From contig NC_087068.1 in assembly GCF_963678635.1 (NCBI RefSeq), forward strand, positions 22,409,029 to 22,473,028: DNA of 64,000 bases, read 5' to 3'. Under the pieces are notes generated by a model. It did no database searches and had not been told where the DNA came from. It worked only from the letters and a program-made list of their open reading frames with translations. Of this stretch, positions 33,190 through 46,340 are shown piece after piece (the stretch's first letter is position 1; each line of letters begins with the position of its first letter). The position numbers and the translations under genes are program-made. Source of the DNA: Symsagittifera roscoffensis (lineage: Eukaryota; Xenacoelomorpha; Acoela; Convolutidae).

Positions 33190-34318
33190 TTCCGCTGGTG
33201 CCCTTCTCGTTGACCTCACAGGCAGGGTCCATCATCAGGTAATCCCCCTCTTCCATGTCTGCAGGTATATACCAATCTTCTGTCGATGGGCTGTGTGGCT
33301 TAATGTTTTCGTAATGAGCGGCTCGGCCACTACTCAATCTATAAAAGCGTCCCTCCTGGTGCACCTCCGTAATCATGAACGGTCCCCTCCACTTTTTTAG
33401 GAGCTTTTTCGTCCCTTTCGGTGGTATAACGTTCTGAAATACCCATACGTAGTCTCCCACCGAGTAAGCTTTTGCACCAGCTGCTTTCATGTCGAATCTT
33501 TTCCTCTGCCTTGCCTGTGCTTGCTGAGTATTCCGTCTACACAAATCGTTCAACTCCTGTTGGCGTCTGATCACATCCGTCACGTAGACCTGTGGAGACG
33601 TTTTCTTTCCCTCATACTCTGGGTAGAAGAAGGTTAAGGGTAAAGACTTTTCGTGTCCGGTTCGCATCATGTGTGGACTAACTCCGGTGGTGGAATGTTG
33701 CGTGCTATTATAAGCCCCCATCACTTGTGGAAGGTATCTGTCCCAATCGATCATGTACCTTGAACAATATACCCTCAGCATCGATACTAACGTTCGATTC
33801 TGCCTTTCCACTAAGCCATTCGTCTGGGGATGGTATGTCGTGGAGTGAGCTTGAGCAACCTGCGAGCGTCTCATAAGCTCTTTCGTGAGTTTCCCCACAA
33901 AAGCTGTTCCATTAACCGATTGAAATGTCATCGGACAACCATGTCTTGCTATCCACGTATTGATCAGGTGATCGCATGTCTTTTCCGCTGAGGCAGTTAT
34001 GCAGGGCACGGCCTCTGCATACTTCGTGAAGTGATATATCATGACCAAGACTTGATTATAAACACTGTCTGTCTGATCAATCTGCACCACCTCGTTGAAT
34101 TCAGACGACTCGATCGACTGCAAAGGAAATCGTAACTTCCTTGAATCCTTGACCTGCTGGCATGACAGACATGCTGTTACCCACTTCTCGCATGCTTTTT
34201 TCATTCCCGGCCACTCAAAGCGCTTCAAGATCCTCTGATATACTTTGTCGATTCCCTGGTGGTCCATCCGATCATGCGACCTGAACAAAAATTCTGTCTG
34301 ATAGAGTTGCGGCAACAC
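33190..34318 (-). pseudogene. pol: Element B integrase (broken element)
   Basis: Zinc-binding part with HDRMDHQG and CLSCQQ, core with VVQID, an LVERQNR block near 33800 and a KKWRGPFMI module near 33390. It ends with a linker reading PACEVNEKGT, also found in A and C. It is close to A's integrase in sequence. Confidence 0.88.
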
Positions 34319-35640
34319 TATCGCATTGTATCTTTGTCCTCTTCTCTTCTCTTCTCTTGCAAGCCACGATCCCGTCCTTGTTCAGGTAAAACCTTCCCTC
34401 TTTCTGCATAAAGTACTGTCGCAGAATGCGGTAACTGTCTTCCTCGAGGTCTCCTTTGTCCGGAGCACCATTTTCGATCCACCTTTTCAGGTTGCTTGTC
34501 ATGCGGTCATTTCTCTGCCCTCTTAGTAGGTCCGAGAGTCTGTATCTCGCCTTCAAGTACTTCTTCATAGCCCTCATTTGACTATTCAGCTCATTGGGCT
34601 GATGCGTGTCTTCTTCCATCTTAACGCACCAAATCTTTGCCAACGGCTGTGTTTCCTCTTCGAACGGCTGAAGATGAGCCCTGACTACCTCTTTTTGTGG
34701 CAACAGACTTATCGAATGTTTCGATACCGCTATTGTTTCCAGATCATCCGCTGCGTTATCAAAGACTTTTTCACCTGGTATGAGGTGGCGATCACTGTCA
34801 GGGTCTTGATATACCTCCCTGTCCAGATTCCTTGCTCGAGTCTCCACTAGCAGTGCGTGGATCGCTAGCTCTGACAGTTCCGATCCTGAGCTCGAGTTCC
34901 TGTCTGAGTAGGTGTCGATTCCTGAGTTCCGGGAGTTGTCATCCATTGACGAGTCTGCAATAGAGCACGTCCTCTCCTCCAGATCAGACCCGTGCCCTCT
35001 TCGCATCCATGTGAACTCCCCGGACCAAACTTTATTCTCCAGGTCCTGTTTCTCATCAGGAACTTTTTCATCTACTTCAGACTCCCCGGACAAACTTTCT
35101 TGTTCCGGGCGTTGATCTTGTGCTCTGGTTCTTCTCATCATTCGTCTCCCCGGACAAATAGTCTTGCAGCAGATTTTGTTCTAACTTTTCACCTTCCTTA
35201 TCCTGGTCCACAATGGTGACGGTTTTCTTTCGCTTGCTGCTCCCCTGTTCGTTCTGTCCGTAAGAAGTACTGGTTAAAATCTCGTGGGGTATTGAGGATA
35301 CTAGTTGCTGAACTATTGTCCTACAATCCCTCTCGTTCTCTGCGTGCTGTCGTCTAGACGGCATGATCTTCACCTTCTCCCTAACTGTTAGCGATGCCAC
35401 TGCTGCTGTCCAATCGGGGTCATCTCTGGTCAGTTCTCTTTCTAACAATCCACCCAGCACCCGCATCACTTGCGGTGTGACCTGTACCGTTTTATCCAAC
35501 AATGAGAGGCTGTTAATGTTCATGCGAGAGAGTTCCTGCTGGACCAGGTTCTAGCGCAGCAACAGGTCCAAGGCACCGGGTCCTTCTGGGATAGAATCTT
35601 TATCTCGGCTGCTTTCTCTACAGGTAACTCAGGATGTCCT
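34319..35640 (-). pseudogene. pol: Element B spacer between RNase H and integrase
   Basis: Charged, low-complexity region like that of A, with the same later block KARYRLSDLLR. Three copies of the GTCCGGGGAG motif lie here (35015, 35081 and 35145, minus), one of them in a form read as LSGE. Confidence 0.6.
35015..35155 (-). promoter_or_regulatory. Cluster of three GTCCGGGGAG motifs
   Basis: Minus-strand GTCCGGGGAGT at 35015-35025 and 35081-35091, and GTCCGGGGAGA at 35145-35155, spaced about 65 bases apart. They correspond in place to A's pair at 8791 and 8844. All are in sense orientation. They are candidates for extra plus-strand priming sites. Confidence 0.55.
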
Positions 35641-35674
35641 GGGATTGGATGTCCAGATTTATCCAACAATCTCG

Positions 35675-37300
35675 TCAAGGGAAGCGCTTCATAAGTTTTT
35701 TTATCCAGAAACGGAATCCTTCCTTGATTTCTGCCTGATTGGCTTGCTTCAGTTCCAATCTTTCGTAGAACTCGGTTTTCTTGCTGAGGCTGTCAGCATT
35801 CTGGAGTTTGTCACGCATCCTGTGCGCGATTATCATGTGGGAGCCATCTAATCTCACTATCCATCTTCCAATATAACTCTGATCCATCGAGTTTGTCTTC
35901 AACGAGGATAACGACCTGTTGTCCACGCGTAACTTAAAGGGAGCGCTCCACAAGTATGCGCGGTACTTTTCCACAAATGTGACCACTGCAAATATTTCTG
36001 CCTTTGGTGCATCATATTTCATCTCAGTGTCACTTAACACCTTATTGCCATATGCAATGGGACGGAGAACGGTTCTCCCATTCCACTCCTGCTCCTGATG
36101 CAGTATTCCCGAGATGGCGACTACTGATGCGTCTGTGTCAAGAACACACATGACCTTTTCAGTAGACATGCCTAGCACTGACGCTTCGCACAGTTCCCGC
36201 TTTATGTTCTCAAAGGCCGTTTGAGCTTCATCGCTCCATTCGAACTTCTTTCCTTTGTTGCGCATCAGCTTTTGCATCGGATACACCTTGTCTGCATATC
36301 TTTTTATGAATTCACGGTAATAATTGGCAAACACTAGGAAGATCATGAGCTGTGTGTCCGTTCTGGGACGCCTTTCATGTCAACACAACTTCTACTGCTT
36401 CCGGGTCCGGCCTCCCACCATGCCTGTCTACCACTCTTCCTAGATACTTGATCGAATCCCTCAGGATCTCGCATTTCGATGGTTTGCATTTTAAGCCTGC
36501 TCTCTTCATGCAATCAAAGACCTCATCGAGCCGATCAATGTGGTCTTCCAGGGTTGGTGTTGCTATGACCACGTCATCCACGTAACACATCACAAGATTC
36601 CCGTACTTCTTCGTCACTCTGGTCGAAGCCTGAGCCACCAGTCTTTGAAAAGTGGCTGTTGCGTTGCACAAGCCGAAGGGCATCCTCTTCCACTGGTACA
36701 ATCCCAACTCGCATGCGAATCCGGTCTTTTCTCTATCCTTCTTACGCAAAGGGACCTGCCAGAAGGCAGAACCCAAGTCCAATGTGGTGAAGAACTTGGC
36801 ATCGCCAAGTTTAGAGAGGCTCTCGTGTATCCGCGGTATCGGGTAAGCATCTTTTATCGTTACCGCATTCAAGTAGTGAAAGTTGCAACAAAAGCTACGC
36901 TGCCCTCCTTTCTTCGCCATCACTACCCCGCAAGCGCATGGAGATTTCGAAGGTTCTATCATGTCGTATTCGAGCAACATTTCTATTTCCGCTCGGCGCG
37001 CTTCCGCTTTATGTGGCGTCATTCGTCTTGCGCCTTCCCTATGGGGAACGGCGCCTTCCTCAAGTTCAATTTCGTGTTCGACAAAGTTACAGCAACCGAT
37101 ATCCGCCTTATGTTTTGAAAATACATCCGCGTTCCGATTTAAAACCGCCCGCAATAATTCAAAATCTCCCTCACCTATTTTCCCTTTCTAAGTGTTCTTT
37201 TTCTGGCAAAACCGGTTTGTCAGTTTTTAGTTCATATGACGAGGGGAGTTTTGGAAAATTCGAGCAGCTCGACAAGCCGTCGTCCGTCTCAGATTTTAGT
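35675..37300 (-). pseudogene. pol: Element B RT and RNase H (broken)
   Basis: RT landmarks: MIEPSKSPCACG, RMPFGLCNATATFQ and VMCYVDDVV near 36590. RNase H landmarks: LDTDASVVAIS near 36135, a KAEIFAVVTF block near 36000 and an ADSLSK block near 35790. The domain order is as in A. Confidence 0.9.
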
Positions 37301-37346
37301 GAAAACAGTTTCTGAATAGATTTTTATTCATTAATCCTTTTCAAAA

Positions 37347-39827
37347 TTTTATCTTTATCGGCATGATAAGGACAGTCTTTCACACTTTATCTCTTCAAGT
37401 TTTGTGTCTTCATCATCGGAAAAGCGTAACCAAGTTTCTTCCCACGCTGGATTGAAACCATGGTGTCCAGTGTGTTCAATAACACACTGACACACACTCC
37501 GTTTCGCGTTACCGAGAATCTCCGGCCTAAAATAATCGAACTCTGACTATTTGGGTTTAGTACCAAACAAACCTGTTTACTATCACTTAACGAGTTTAAA
37601 TTTCTCATTCTAAAATTTGTTACTACTGATTGTCCCGGCTGTAGTTTCACCTTTCTATCTAAAAAGATTGGTATCTTATTTTCATCTGTTATCATTCTAT
37701 TAATTGGTTTCTTAACATTCTTCCGGTCCGGGTTCCTATTCCTTATTATGGTGATGGTTGTACGTGATGGTTGTTCAAGTCAATCATCACGTCAAAATTC
37801 CTGACAAAATCTCTACGTAAAGCTACGTAAATCGCTCCTCGGTTGGCCGCGGCCAGTCGGAGATTCGTCGGAATTAGATCTTCCCTCGTGAAGCCCATTC
37901 TTTCCCAAGTTTTTATCGCATCACGCTCACTACAGCTCCGGTGTCCAGAAACCCCGTGACTCCGATTTTCTTTCCGTTGGTGTCGAGCAGATGTGCAGTC
38001 ACATCTGCTTCGTATCCAATGTGAAACTCGTCTTCCTCCATCATGGCGTCATGGCCTATCCTACAAACTTTGAGTTCTTCTTCACCCAAATAGATCCGTC
38101 CTATTTGGTCACTGTCTGTTGTCACATATGTCATAGTGTAGATGCTAATCACATCTACGTTCAGCATCACTTGAAATGGTCCATAGACTTCCACGTAGCG
38201 CCCCTGAAGCTTCTTTATTCGGGGATCACCCGTTCTTAGTAATGCTCGCACAGCTCTTGACTCAGTGCGTGGCTCCATTTGTCTCAAATAATCTGCATAT
38301 GTATCCAAAAAAAAATTCTGATGGTTCACTCAGATTTCTGATTACCTGGTGTCCCGCTACCGAGATTATCGATTGTATTTTGCTTCCTGGTGGCGACATA
38401 CCGAACCTCTGCCCGTATATCATTTTTAGTTTCATGCTCAAACTACTTGGGGTTTTCATTTCTTCGACCTCTGATGCCTCGAAGGTGTTCAATTTTTCCT
38501 GCAATTTCTCATTTTCCAATTCGAGCTCCACCTTTTGTTTGATCTCCTTCGTTACCAATTCCTGCTGCACTCTATTTAGAGCATCCCTCACGGCTGCCCT
38601 ATAATCAAACTTGAAGTCATCCGCCGCAGTCACCGGTTCCGGTTCACGTGTCTCCTCCGTTACCGCCTGCATCTTCTTCGTTGCCAGCTCTTGCGGTTTT
38701 TCGTTTCTGCGCGCCTCCGCTTCACTCAGCAGGCAGGCGAGCCTTGCTGGCTTTCACACATGAAAAAGGTTCCTCATGCCTTGGATGCTTGATGTCTGCT
38801 ACAGCATCCCACAATTGCGGACAATCCGATTTAAAATGACCTTCCAAGTTGCAAAAGAAACACCTCGGGCCGAATTTTGCAATTACTCCTCTTATGAAAT
38901 CTTCATGGTCGACTTCTGACGCATCTTGTCCTCGAGGCTAAAGCCTATTGCTTTCATGCCCTGTTTGTAAGTTGTGCATGCTGACACATGATGGTCCGTC
39001 GAACTGCAATTTGCACAAGAGCGCCTCAGGTCCATATCGTCTCTCGGTTTATACCAGTTATTCCCTTGGTTTGCTGGTCCGTTGTTAAAATTGCCATAAT
39101 TGTTCTTGTAATATCCAGATCTCAATGGAGGCTTCAGCAAAAGATATTCTTTTGACTTGAGTCTCAACTCCTCTGGTGTTGGCGCATTGGTTGAGAGTGG
39201 TGTGTAATGTGTTGCTAACATTGTTCGGAGCTCATCATTCTTCACACCATCGATGAATTTTGAGACTACTGCCATGTTCATCCTTCTGTTTGACTCATCT
39301 AGTTGGCTACGCCTTCTCAGCATCTCCAAGTCGTCTAGAAACTTGTCTATAGTCGCATCTTCTCGTTGCCTCCGTTTCTCAAAGCGCATCATTGCTTGGT
39401 GTCCCTGCACACCTGAGCCAAAACGATTTAACAACATTTCAAAGATGTTCTCAGCAGTGTCCCGTTGGTACTGCTTTTTGGCCATCACGCAGTTTAGGGC
39501 TGTCCCTTCCAAGTTACTGGTAAGCGCATGCATTCTTGCCTTTCTGACAAAACCTCTTCCTCAAAGTGCAGTTTCATCACTTCTATCCAGATATCAATAC
39601 AGGCATCAGATTCGTCCTTGTAGCATCTTGGTTTCTTAAAAACCCTTCTGGACTTTTCGCTACGTTCATTGGTTCTAGATAACCTCGTAAGGATTGTCTC
39701 CAAAGACCTGTTCAGAGGTTCAAAGGCCGTGGCCATTGATGCAGCATCTCTTGAATGCCCCCCTTGAACATCATTGCCCCCTGATAAGGGTTCTGTACTT
39801 GGAACTTCCCTTCCATCCGAATCGCTC
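37347..39827 (-). repeat. Tandem duplication in B, left copy (gag-protease)
   Basis: Head-to-tail duplicate of 39828-42404, almost identical base for base, so it arose late in B's history. The unit is about 2.5 kb and covers the capsid-like part, the zinc-knuckle region and the protease (LDTGAVVSVM). The join lies at ATCGCTC/TTTTATC near 39827. Confidence 0.9.
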
Positions 39828-42404
39828 TTTTATCTTTATCGGCATGATAAGGACAGTCTTTCACACTTTATCTCTTCAAGTTTTGTGTCTTCATCATCGG
39901 AAAAGCGTAACCAAGTTTCTTCCCACGCTGGATTGAAACCGTGGTGTCCAGTGTGTTCAATAACACACTGACACACACTCCGTTTCGCGTTACCGAGAAT
40001 CTCCGGCCTAAAATAATCGAACTCTGACTATTTGGGTTTAGTACCAAACAAACCTGTTTACTATCACTTAACGAGTTTAAATTTCTCATTCTAAAATTTG
40101 TTACTACTGCTTGTCCCGGCTGTAGTTTTACCTTTCTATCTAAAAAGATTGGTATCTTATTTTCATCTGTTATCATTCTATTAATTGGTTTCTTAACATT
40201 CTTCCGGTCCGGGTTCCTATTCCTTATTATGGTGATGGTTGTACGTGATGGTTGTTCAAGTCAATCATCACGTCGAAATTCCTGACAAAATCTCTGCCCA
40301 AGATGAATTGTTCGGAGTCATCCAGATGCTCTACTACCAGGAAGCTCATCCAAAGATCCCGTCCTCCCATGTGGAGGACCGTTATTGGTGTTCTTCCGGC
40401 TACGTAAATCGCTCCTCGGTTGGCCGCGGCCAGTCGGAGATTCGTCGGAATTAGATCTTCCCTCGTGAAGCCCATTCTTTCCCAAGTTTTTATCGCATCA
40501 CGCTCACTAAAGCTCCGGTGTCCAGAAACCCCGTGACTCCGATTTTCTTTCCGTTGGTGTCGAGCAGATGTGCAGTCACATCTGCTCCGTATCCAATGTG
40601 AAACTCGTCTTCCTCCATCATGGCGTCATGGCCTATCCTACAAACTTTGAGTTCTTCTTCACCCAAATAGATCCGTCCTATTTGGTCACTGTCTGTTGTC
40701 ACATATGTCATAGTGTAGATGCTAATCCCATCTACGTTCAGCATCACTTGAAATGGTCCATAGACTTCCACGTAGCGCCCCTGAAGCTTCTTTATTCGTG
40801 GATCACCCGTTCTTAGTAATGCTCGCACAGCTCTTGATTCAGTGCGTGGCTCCATTTGTCTCAAATAATCTGCATATGTATCCAAAAAATAATTCTGATG
40901 GTTCACTCAGATTTCTGATTACCTGGTGTCCCGCTACCGAGATTATCGATTGTATTTTGTTTCCTGGTGGCGACATACCGAACCTCTGCCCGTATATCAT
41001 TTTTAGTTTCATGCTCAAACTACTTGGGGTTTTCATTTCTTCGACCTCTGATGCCTCGAAGGTGTTCAATTTTTCCTGCAATTTCTCATTTTCCAATTCG
41101 AGCTCCACCTTTTGTTTGATCTCCTTCGTTACCAATTCCTGCTGCACTCTATTTAGAGCATCCCTCACGGCTGCCCTATAATCAAACTTGAAGTCATCCG
41201 CCGCAGTCACCGGTTCCGGTTCACATGTCTCTTCCGTTACCGCCTGCATCTTCTTCGTTGCCAGCTCTTGCGGTTTTTCGTTTCTGCGCGCCTCCGCTTC
41301 ACTCAGCAGGCAGGCGAGCCTTGCTGGCTTTCACACATGATAAAGGTTCCTCATGCCTTGGATGCTTGATGTCTGCTACAGCATCCCACAATTGCGGACA
41401 ATCCGATTTAAAATGACCTTCCAAGTTGCAAAAGAAACACCTCGGACCGAATTTTGCAATTACTCCTCTTATGAAATCTTCATGGTCGACTTCTGACGCA
41501 TCTTGTCCTCGAGGCTAAAGCCTATTGCTTTCATGCCCTGTTTGTAAGTTGGGCATGCTGACACATGATGGTCCGTCGAACTGCAATTTGCACAAGAGCG
41601 CCTCAGGTCCATATCGTCTCTCGGTTTATACCAGTTATTCCCTTGGTTTGCTGGTCCGTTGTTAAAATTGCCATAATTGTTCTTGTAATATCCAGATCTC
41701 GATGGAGGCTTCAGCAAAAGATATTCTTTTGACTTGAGTCTCAACTCCTCTGGTGTTGGCGCATTGGTTGAGAGTGGTGTGTAATGTGTTGCTAACATTG
41801 TTCGGAGCTCATCATTCTTCACACCATCGATGAATTTTGAGACTACTGCCATGTTCATCCTTCTGTTTGACTCATCTGGTTGGCTACGCCTTCTCAGCAT
41901 CTCCAAGTCGTCTAGAAACTTGTCTATAGTCTCATCTTCTCGTTGCCTCCGTTTCTCAAAGCGCATCATTGCTTGGTGTCCCTGCACACCTGAGCCAAAA
42001 CGATTTAACAACATTTCAAAGATGTTCTCAGCAGTGTCCCGTTGGTACTGCTTTTTGGCCATCACGCAGTTTAGGGCTGTCCCTTCCAAGTTACTGGTAA
42101 GCGCATGCATTCTTGCCTTTCTGACAAAACCTCTTCCTCAAAGTGCAGTTTCATCACTTCTATCCAGATATCAATACAGCCATCAGATTCGTCCTTGTAG
42201 CATCTTGGTTTCTTAAAAACCCTTCTGGACTTTTCGCTACGTTCATTGGTTCTAGATAACCTCGTAAGGAATGTCTCCAAAGACCTGTTCAGAGGTTCAA
42301 AGGCCGTGGCCATTGATGCAGCATCTCTTGAATGCCCCGCTTGAACATCATTGCCCCCTGATAAGGGTTCTGTACTTGGAACTTCCCTTCCATCCGAATC
42401 GCTC
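39828..42404 (-). repeat. gag: Tandem duplication in B, right copy (gag-protease)
   Basis: Second copy of the ~2.5-kb unit. It encodes, on the minus strand, the capsid-like block NRFGSGVQGHQ, a knuckle-like CANCSSTDHH, the VAGHQVIRNLSEPSE stretch, the protease LDTGA and VLGR-like blocks. It is contiguous with the upstream gag part at 42405-44176. It is a fossil and interrupted. Confidence 0.88.
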
Positions 42405-44176
42405 GAATTGTTTTTTCCTTGGCTCGCATGACTCCTCCCTGGGCTCGCATGACTCCTGTTTTCGCATGACTCCTCCCTGGGCTCGAATGACTCCACTTGT
42501 GCCTTGCGTCGGTCGCTCGTTTGAGGTCTGTCTGTTGCCAGTTGAACTTCCTCTGATGTTTGGGCCCCATGTTCTATTATCCCCTGTGGCATAGCCTGCT
42601 GAACTCCCCCTTCCTCTAGTGGATCAATATGTCCTTCTCCTATCTTGTTGGTCAATAAAGTTCATCTTCGGCTCCCTGCTGGGTCCTCCCGAGTTCGGTT
42701 CCCCATCTATTGGTCCACTCCTGCTGCCTAGTAGCCCGTCCAACCTATCCATGATAGCCTGAGTTCGCCTCTCCATCATCGCATCTTTTTTTGTGTCAAG
42801 AGTCCCAAGAGTCTGCTCTTGTTGAATTCTCAATTTCTCCATGTCGTCTCTTAATCGTAACTCTCTCTGTTCCGCTTCTCTTGTCTTTCGCGACAAGTTC
42901 TTTGCCAAGTGTTCATCCATTCTTTCCTTCAAGCGTTTTTCGCTTCTACTAACTTCTTGTCTATTGCGGTTTGTTTCTTCCCGCAGACTTTCTCTCTCGA
43001 CGTGGACTGCCCTTTCTAGTTCACTCATTCTTATTGACTTCTGTTCATTCTGTTCTCCTATGCTGCCCACTATGTTGGTCAAGGCTTCTTCAATCGATGA
43101 TCCGTTATCCACTAGTGGCGTCACAATTAGCGGTGTCACAATTAGCGGCTTCTACTAACTTCTTGTCTATTGCGGTTTGTTTCTTCCCGCAGACTTTCTC
43201 TCTCGACGTGAACTGCCCTTTCTAGTTCACTCATTCTTATTGACTTCTGTTCATTCTGTTCTCCTATGCTGCCCACTATGTTGGTCAAGGCTTCTTCAAT
43301 CGATGATCCGTTATCCACTAGTGGCGTCACAATTAGCGGTGTCACCCTGTCGATCCCAGGTAGCTTGGTGCTGGTCGAGATTCAGGCTTTGATTCTCTGC
43401 CTCGACGTCTTTTCATTATCCACCTCTGGATCCGCCGGTGCGTTGCTTAGCCCTGTGTTTCTATTCTCCCCAGTTCGCATTTCCGAATTCGTCATACTCA
43501 CAAAGTCTCCTGACTGGCCCGATGTGTTTGTGGTTTTGCTTATTGTCCTCACTACACCAAATTGGTCCATGGTACCAGTCCCTCTGTTGGTGTATGCTTC
43601 ATTTTCCTGAGTCGAACTATTGAGGCTGACTTGAGATCCAAAGTCAGCTTGCTCTTCATCGTCCTCTTCTTCCTCCTGGGATTCTCCTTCATCGCCTGTA
43701 CCCGCTCCCATGGTAAATGGAAAGATGTTCTTCACTCTTTCTGAAAACGATGAACACGTTGCCTGTTTCTCCGTCACGCCAGCCATCATGATGTTGTCTG
43801 TGGGAGATCTTCTGGTTGCCACAATTTTAGTAGAGATGTCGGAAAGTTCCGACATCTCCTCTCGGTCCGTCCAGTGTTCCGGTGGAAGTGACAAAATCTT
43901 GGCATTGTTCTACCGGAGTAGATTCACTCGCCAGCCTTCTGTTTCCTCTCCCTTCCGGACCTTGTATTTCCTGGTTCCCATTCATGGCCGGGCCGGATGG
44001 ACCTCCACTTCTAGCATTGCTTTTCGCTCTTCTGAGGACTTTTGACTCCTGGTCTCAACCATTCTGCCTGAAATCGTCTCCCCATTGTTCGTGTGATCCT
44101 GTCTACAAAAGGGTCGGTCATTGCTTCTCTGTATCCTTGACTTGTCTAGACTTGACTTGTCTAGACTCATATTCAA
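42405..44176 (-). pseudogene. gag: Element B N-terminal gag region (broken)
   Basis: The start MSLDKSSLDKS near 44170 matches TNLDKTRITK of C. MVETRSQ follows, then acidic and coiled-coil stretches (RESLREETNRNRQEV). A Ser/His-rich run of short repeats (SHASPGRSHASQGK) lies near 42450. This part probably precedes capsid. It includes a 206-bp tandem duplication. Confidence 0.7.
42942..43346 (-). repeat. 206-bp tandem duplication in gag of B
   Basis: 42942-43147 and 43148-43346 are near-identical head-to-tail copies, each with TTCTTGTCTATTGCGGTTTG on the plus strand and ending in an ATTAGCGG block. A short ACAATTAGCGG repeat sits at the join. Confidence 0.9.
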
Positions 44177-44325
44177 ATTACCACTTCTTACTGCCTATAC
44201 ACTCAATTCGATTACTAGTGTACTTTTGATCTGACTACCGATAAAAATAACACAACACAATAAATTTCAAACGTTTCTATTAAATAGTGACCACGAATCT
44301 TGTATTTTATCACAGTACAGTTTGG

Positions 44326-45050
44326 TGCTGTTTTCTTTCCTTCGTACTCAGGGTAGAAGAACGTTAATGGAAGTGCTTTCTCGTGACCGGTCAACATCAA
44401 GTGCGGGCTTATTCCCGTCGTAGAATCTTCTGTGCTGTTATAAGCGCCCATATCTTGCGACAAGTGCCGATCCCAGTCGTCCATGTATCGTGAGCAACAA
44501 ACCCTCAAAATGGAAGTTAACGTGCGATTCTGCTTTTCAAATAGGCCATTCGTCGGTGGGTGATAAGTGGTCGGCTGGGCCTGTCCCACTTTCGACCTCT
44601 TCATTAACTCCTTCGTTAGATCACCCACGAATGCTTTACCATGTGATGAGGCAGCCTTGTCTCGCTATCCATACATTCATCAAGTGATCGCACGTTTCTT
44701 CCGCTGATGCTGTCATGCAGGGAGCTGCCTCTGCGTATTTTTTGAAATGATCAATCATTACCAGCACTTGATTGTAGCCCGTGGCTGTCATGCATATTTT
44801 CTGATGATCAATTTGCACCACCTCATTGAATCCTGCTGACTCTATTGACTGCAGAGGAAACCTCAAACCGCCTGTTGACATGACAAGCAAGCAGAGATCC
44901 ACTTTTCACAGGTTTTTTCAAACCACGCCATTCGAGCCGTTTCTGTATCCTACTATACACTTTCTCCACGCATTGATGGGCCATCTGATCATGTGAACGA
45001 AAGAGCAATTCGGTTTGATAAAACTGAGGTAGCACTATCCAATTTTATTT
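44326..45050 (-). pseudogene. pol: Element D integrase, partial (broken)
   Basis: Contains HDQMAHQ, QIDHQKICMTATGYNQ, LTKELMKRS and an end near PLTFFYPEYEGKK, all close to A's integrase. The GPY/F module is not present here. It meets B's gag leader near 44325. Confidence 0.82.
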
Positions 45051-46340
45051 GTAAAGGACTTTGTCCTCTTCCTTCCGTTTGCAGGCCTTGATCCCTTCTT
45101 TCTTCAAGTACAACAAGTATTTTCTCCTAAATAAAATTGCTTTAGGATCTCATAGCTGTCTTCTTCCAAATCACTTATGTCAGGTGCTCCATTTTTGATC
45201 CATCTCATTAGATTACTCGTCATTCTATCATTTCGCTGAGCCCTTAAAAGATCCGACAGCCTGTACTTCATTTGCAGATATGTCTTTAGTTGTTCACGTT
45301 TAGTTGTCCGCTAACTATCTCCGGTGCATGGGCATTGTCCATGAAAATAGACACCATATCTTTTTCAAAGGTGTTGCCTCTTTCACTGTTGGTTCCAGGT
45401 TGATACGGTCGACCGATGCATGCGGAATTAACCTAGTCGGACGCTTCGACAATCTATTAAGTCAAGTTCATCTGCGGCATCATCAACTACCGTACCCTCC
45501 TCATCGAAGGTATACCGGTCTTTGTCTGGTTCTTGATGCATTTCTCTATTCAGCCCGCGCTGCTTCCATTCTACTAGCAAAGAACGAATCGCGAGTTCCA
45601 AGACGTTGGAATTGGATGTAAATTCTGACTCATTCTCCCAAGGCAGAGACTGCGGATCATCACCTGAGCTGATGCACTTTACATCGTCGTTTTCTGATTT
45701 GTTCATGATAATCTGTCCCTTGGTTGCCCAGAGGTCGACTCCCCGGACAAAATTCTGTCTGTCCCTTGGTCGCTTCGACATTATCTCCCCGGAAAGTCAT
45801 CCTGCCCGGGCCCGAAGGTGCATGACTCCCCGGCCAATGTTTCGTCTCCGGATGAACAGCCCGAGCTCGGCTCGTTATCCTCCTTCGTGTCGATGAACTG
45901 AACTCTTCTCTTTACGCTGGATCTTAATTCAACGTTGACCTCTTGAGCAGTCTGAGTAGCGATCGATTGTTGACACTCCACATACGAAGTGCTCAGAAGG
46001 ACATCCTTCGGAATCGAACTCACTTACTGATCACTATCGATCGGCAATCCAGTTCAGTTTCCCGACTCCGAATTGCTATTGGTCTCTTCTCCGTCTTTTC
46101 GGTGATTGTGAACCTCTCTGTCGTTCAATCTCTCGCTCAAGCAGGTCACGGAGTTTCAGCATGACATCCGGTGCCACGTTCACCGTGTTGTTTAGCAGGG
46201 CTATGCTGTTGATACCCAGCCTGGTCAGTTCTTGCTGCACCAGGTTTGATCGACTAGCAAATCCAACGGAACCGGATCACCTTTTGTCAACATTTTTGTC
46301 TCAGCAGCCATCTCTACGGGAATTTCGGGATGTCCTGGTA
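45051..46340 (-). pseudogene. pol: Element D spacer between RNase H and integrase (broken)
   Basis: Charged low-complexity stretch like that in A and B, with GTCCGGGGAGT at 45738-45748 (read as FVRGV) and variant copies near 45785 and 45825. Coding is much decayed. Confidence 0.55.

Larger units (their letters stand above)
22379..44325 (-). mobile_element. Element B: second giant copy, minus strand, broken
   Basis: Reading on the minus strand from about 44.3 kb: gag, protease (both partly duplicated), RT, RNase H, spacer, integrase, linker with macro domain, gap with acceptor-like site, cassette X1-X4, 3' untranslated region, purine tract and 3' LTR, the last also at 1-350 and beyond the window. 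Its upstream end meets element D with no LTR between. It is broken, with roughly 25 or more interruptions. It is older than A, which lies in its 3' LTR. By eye pol resembles A's at about three quarters of residues, the cassette much less. Confidence 0.85.
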
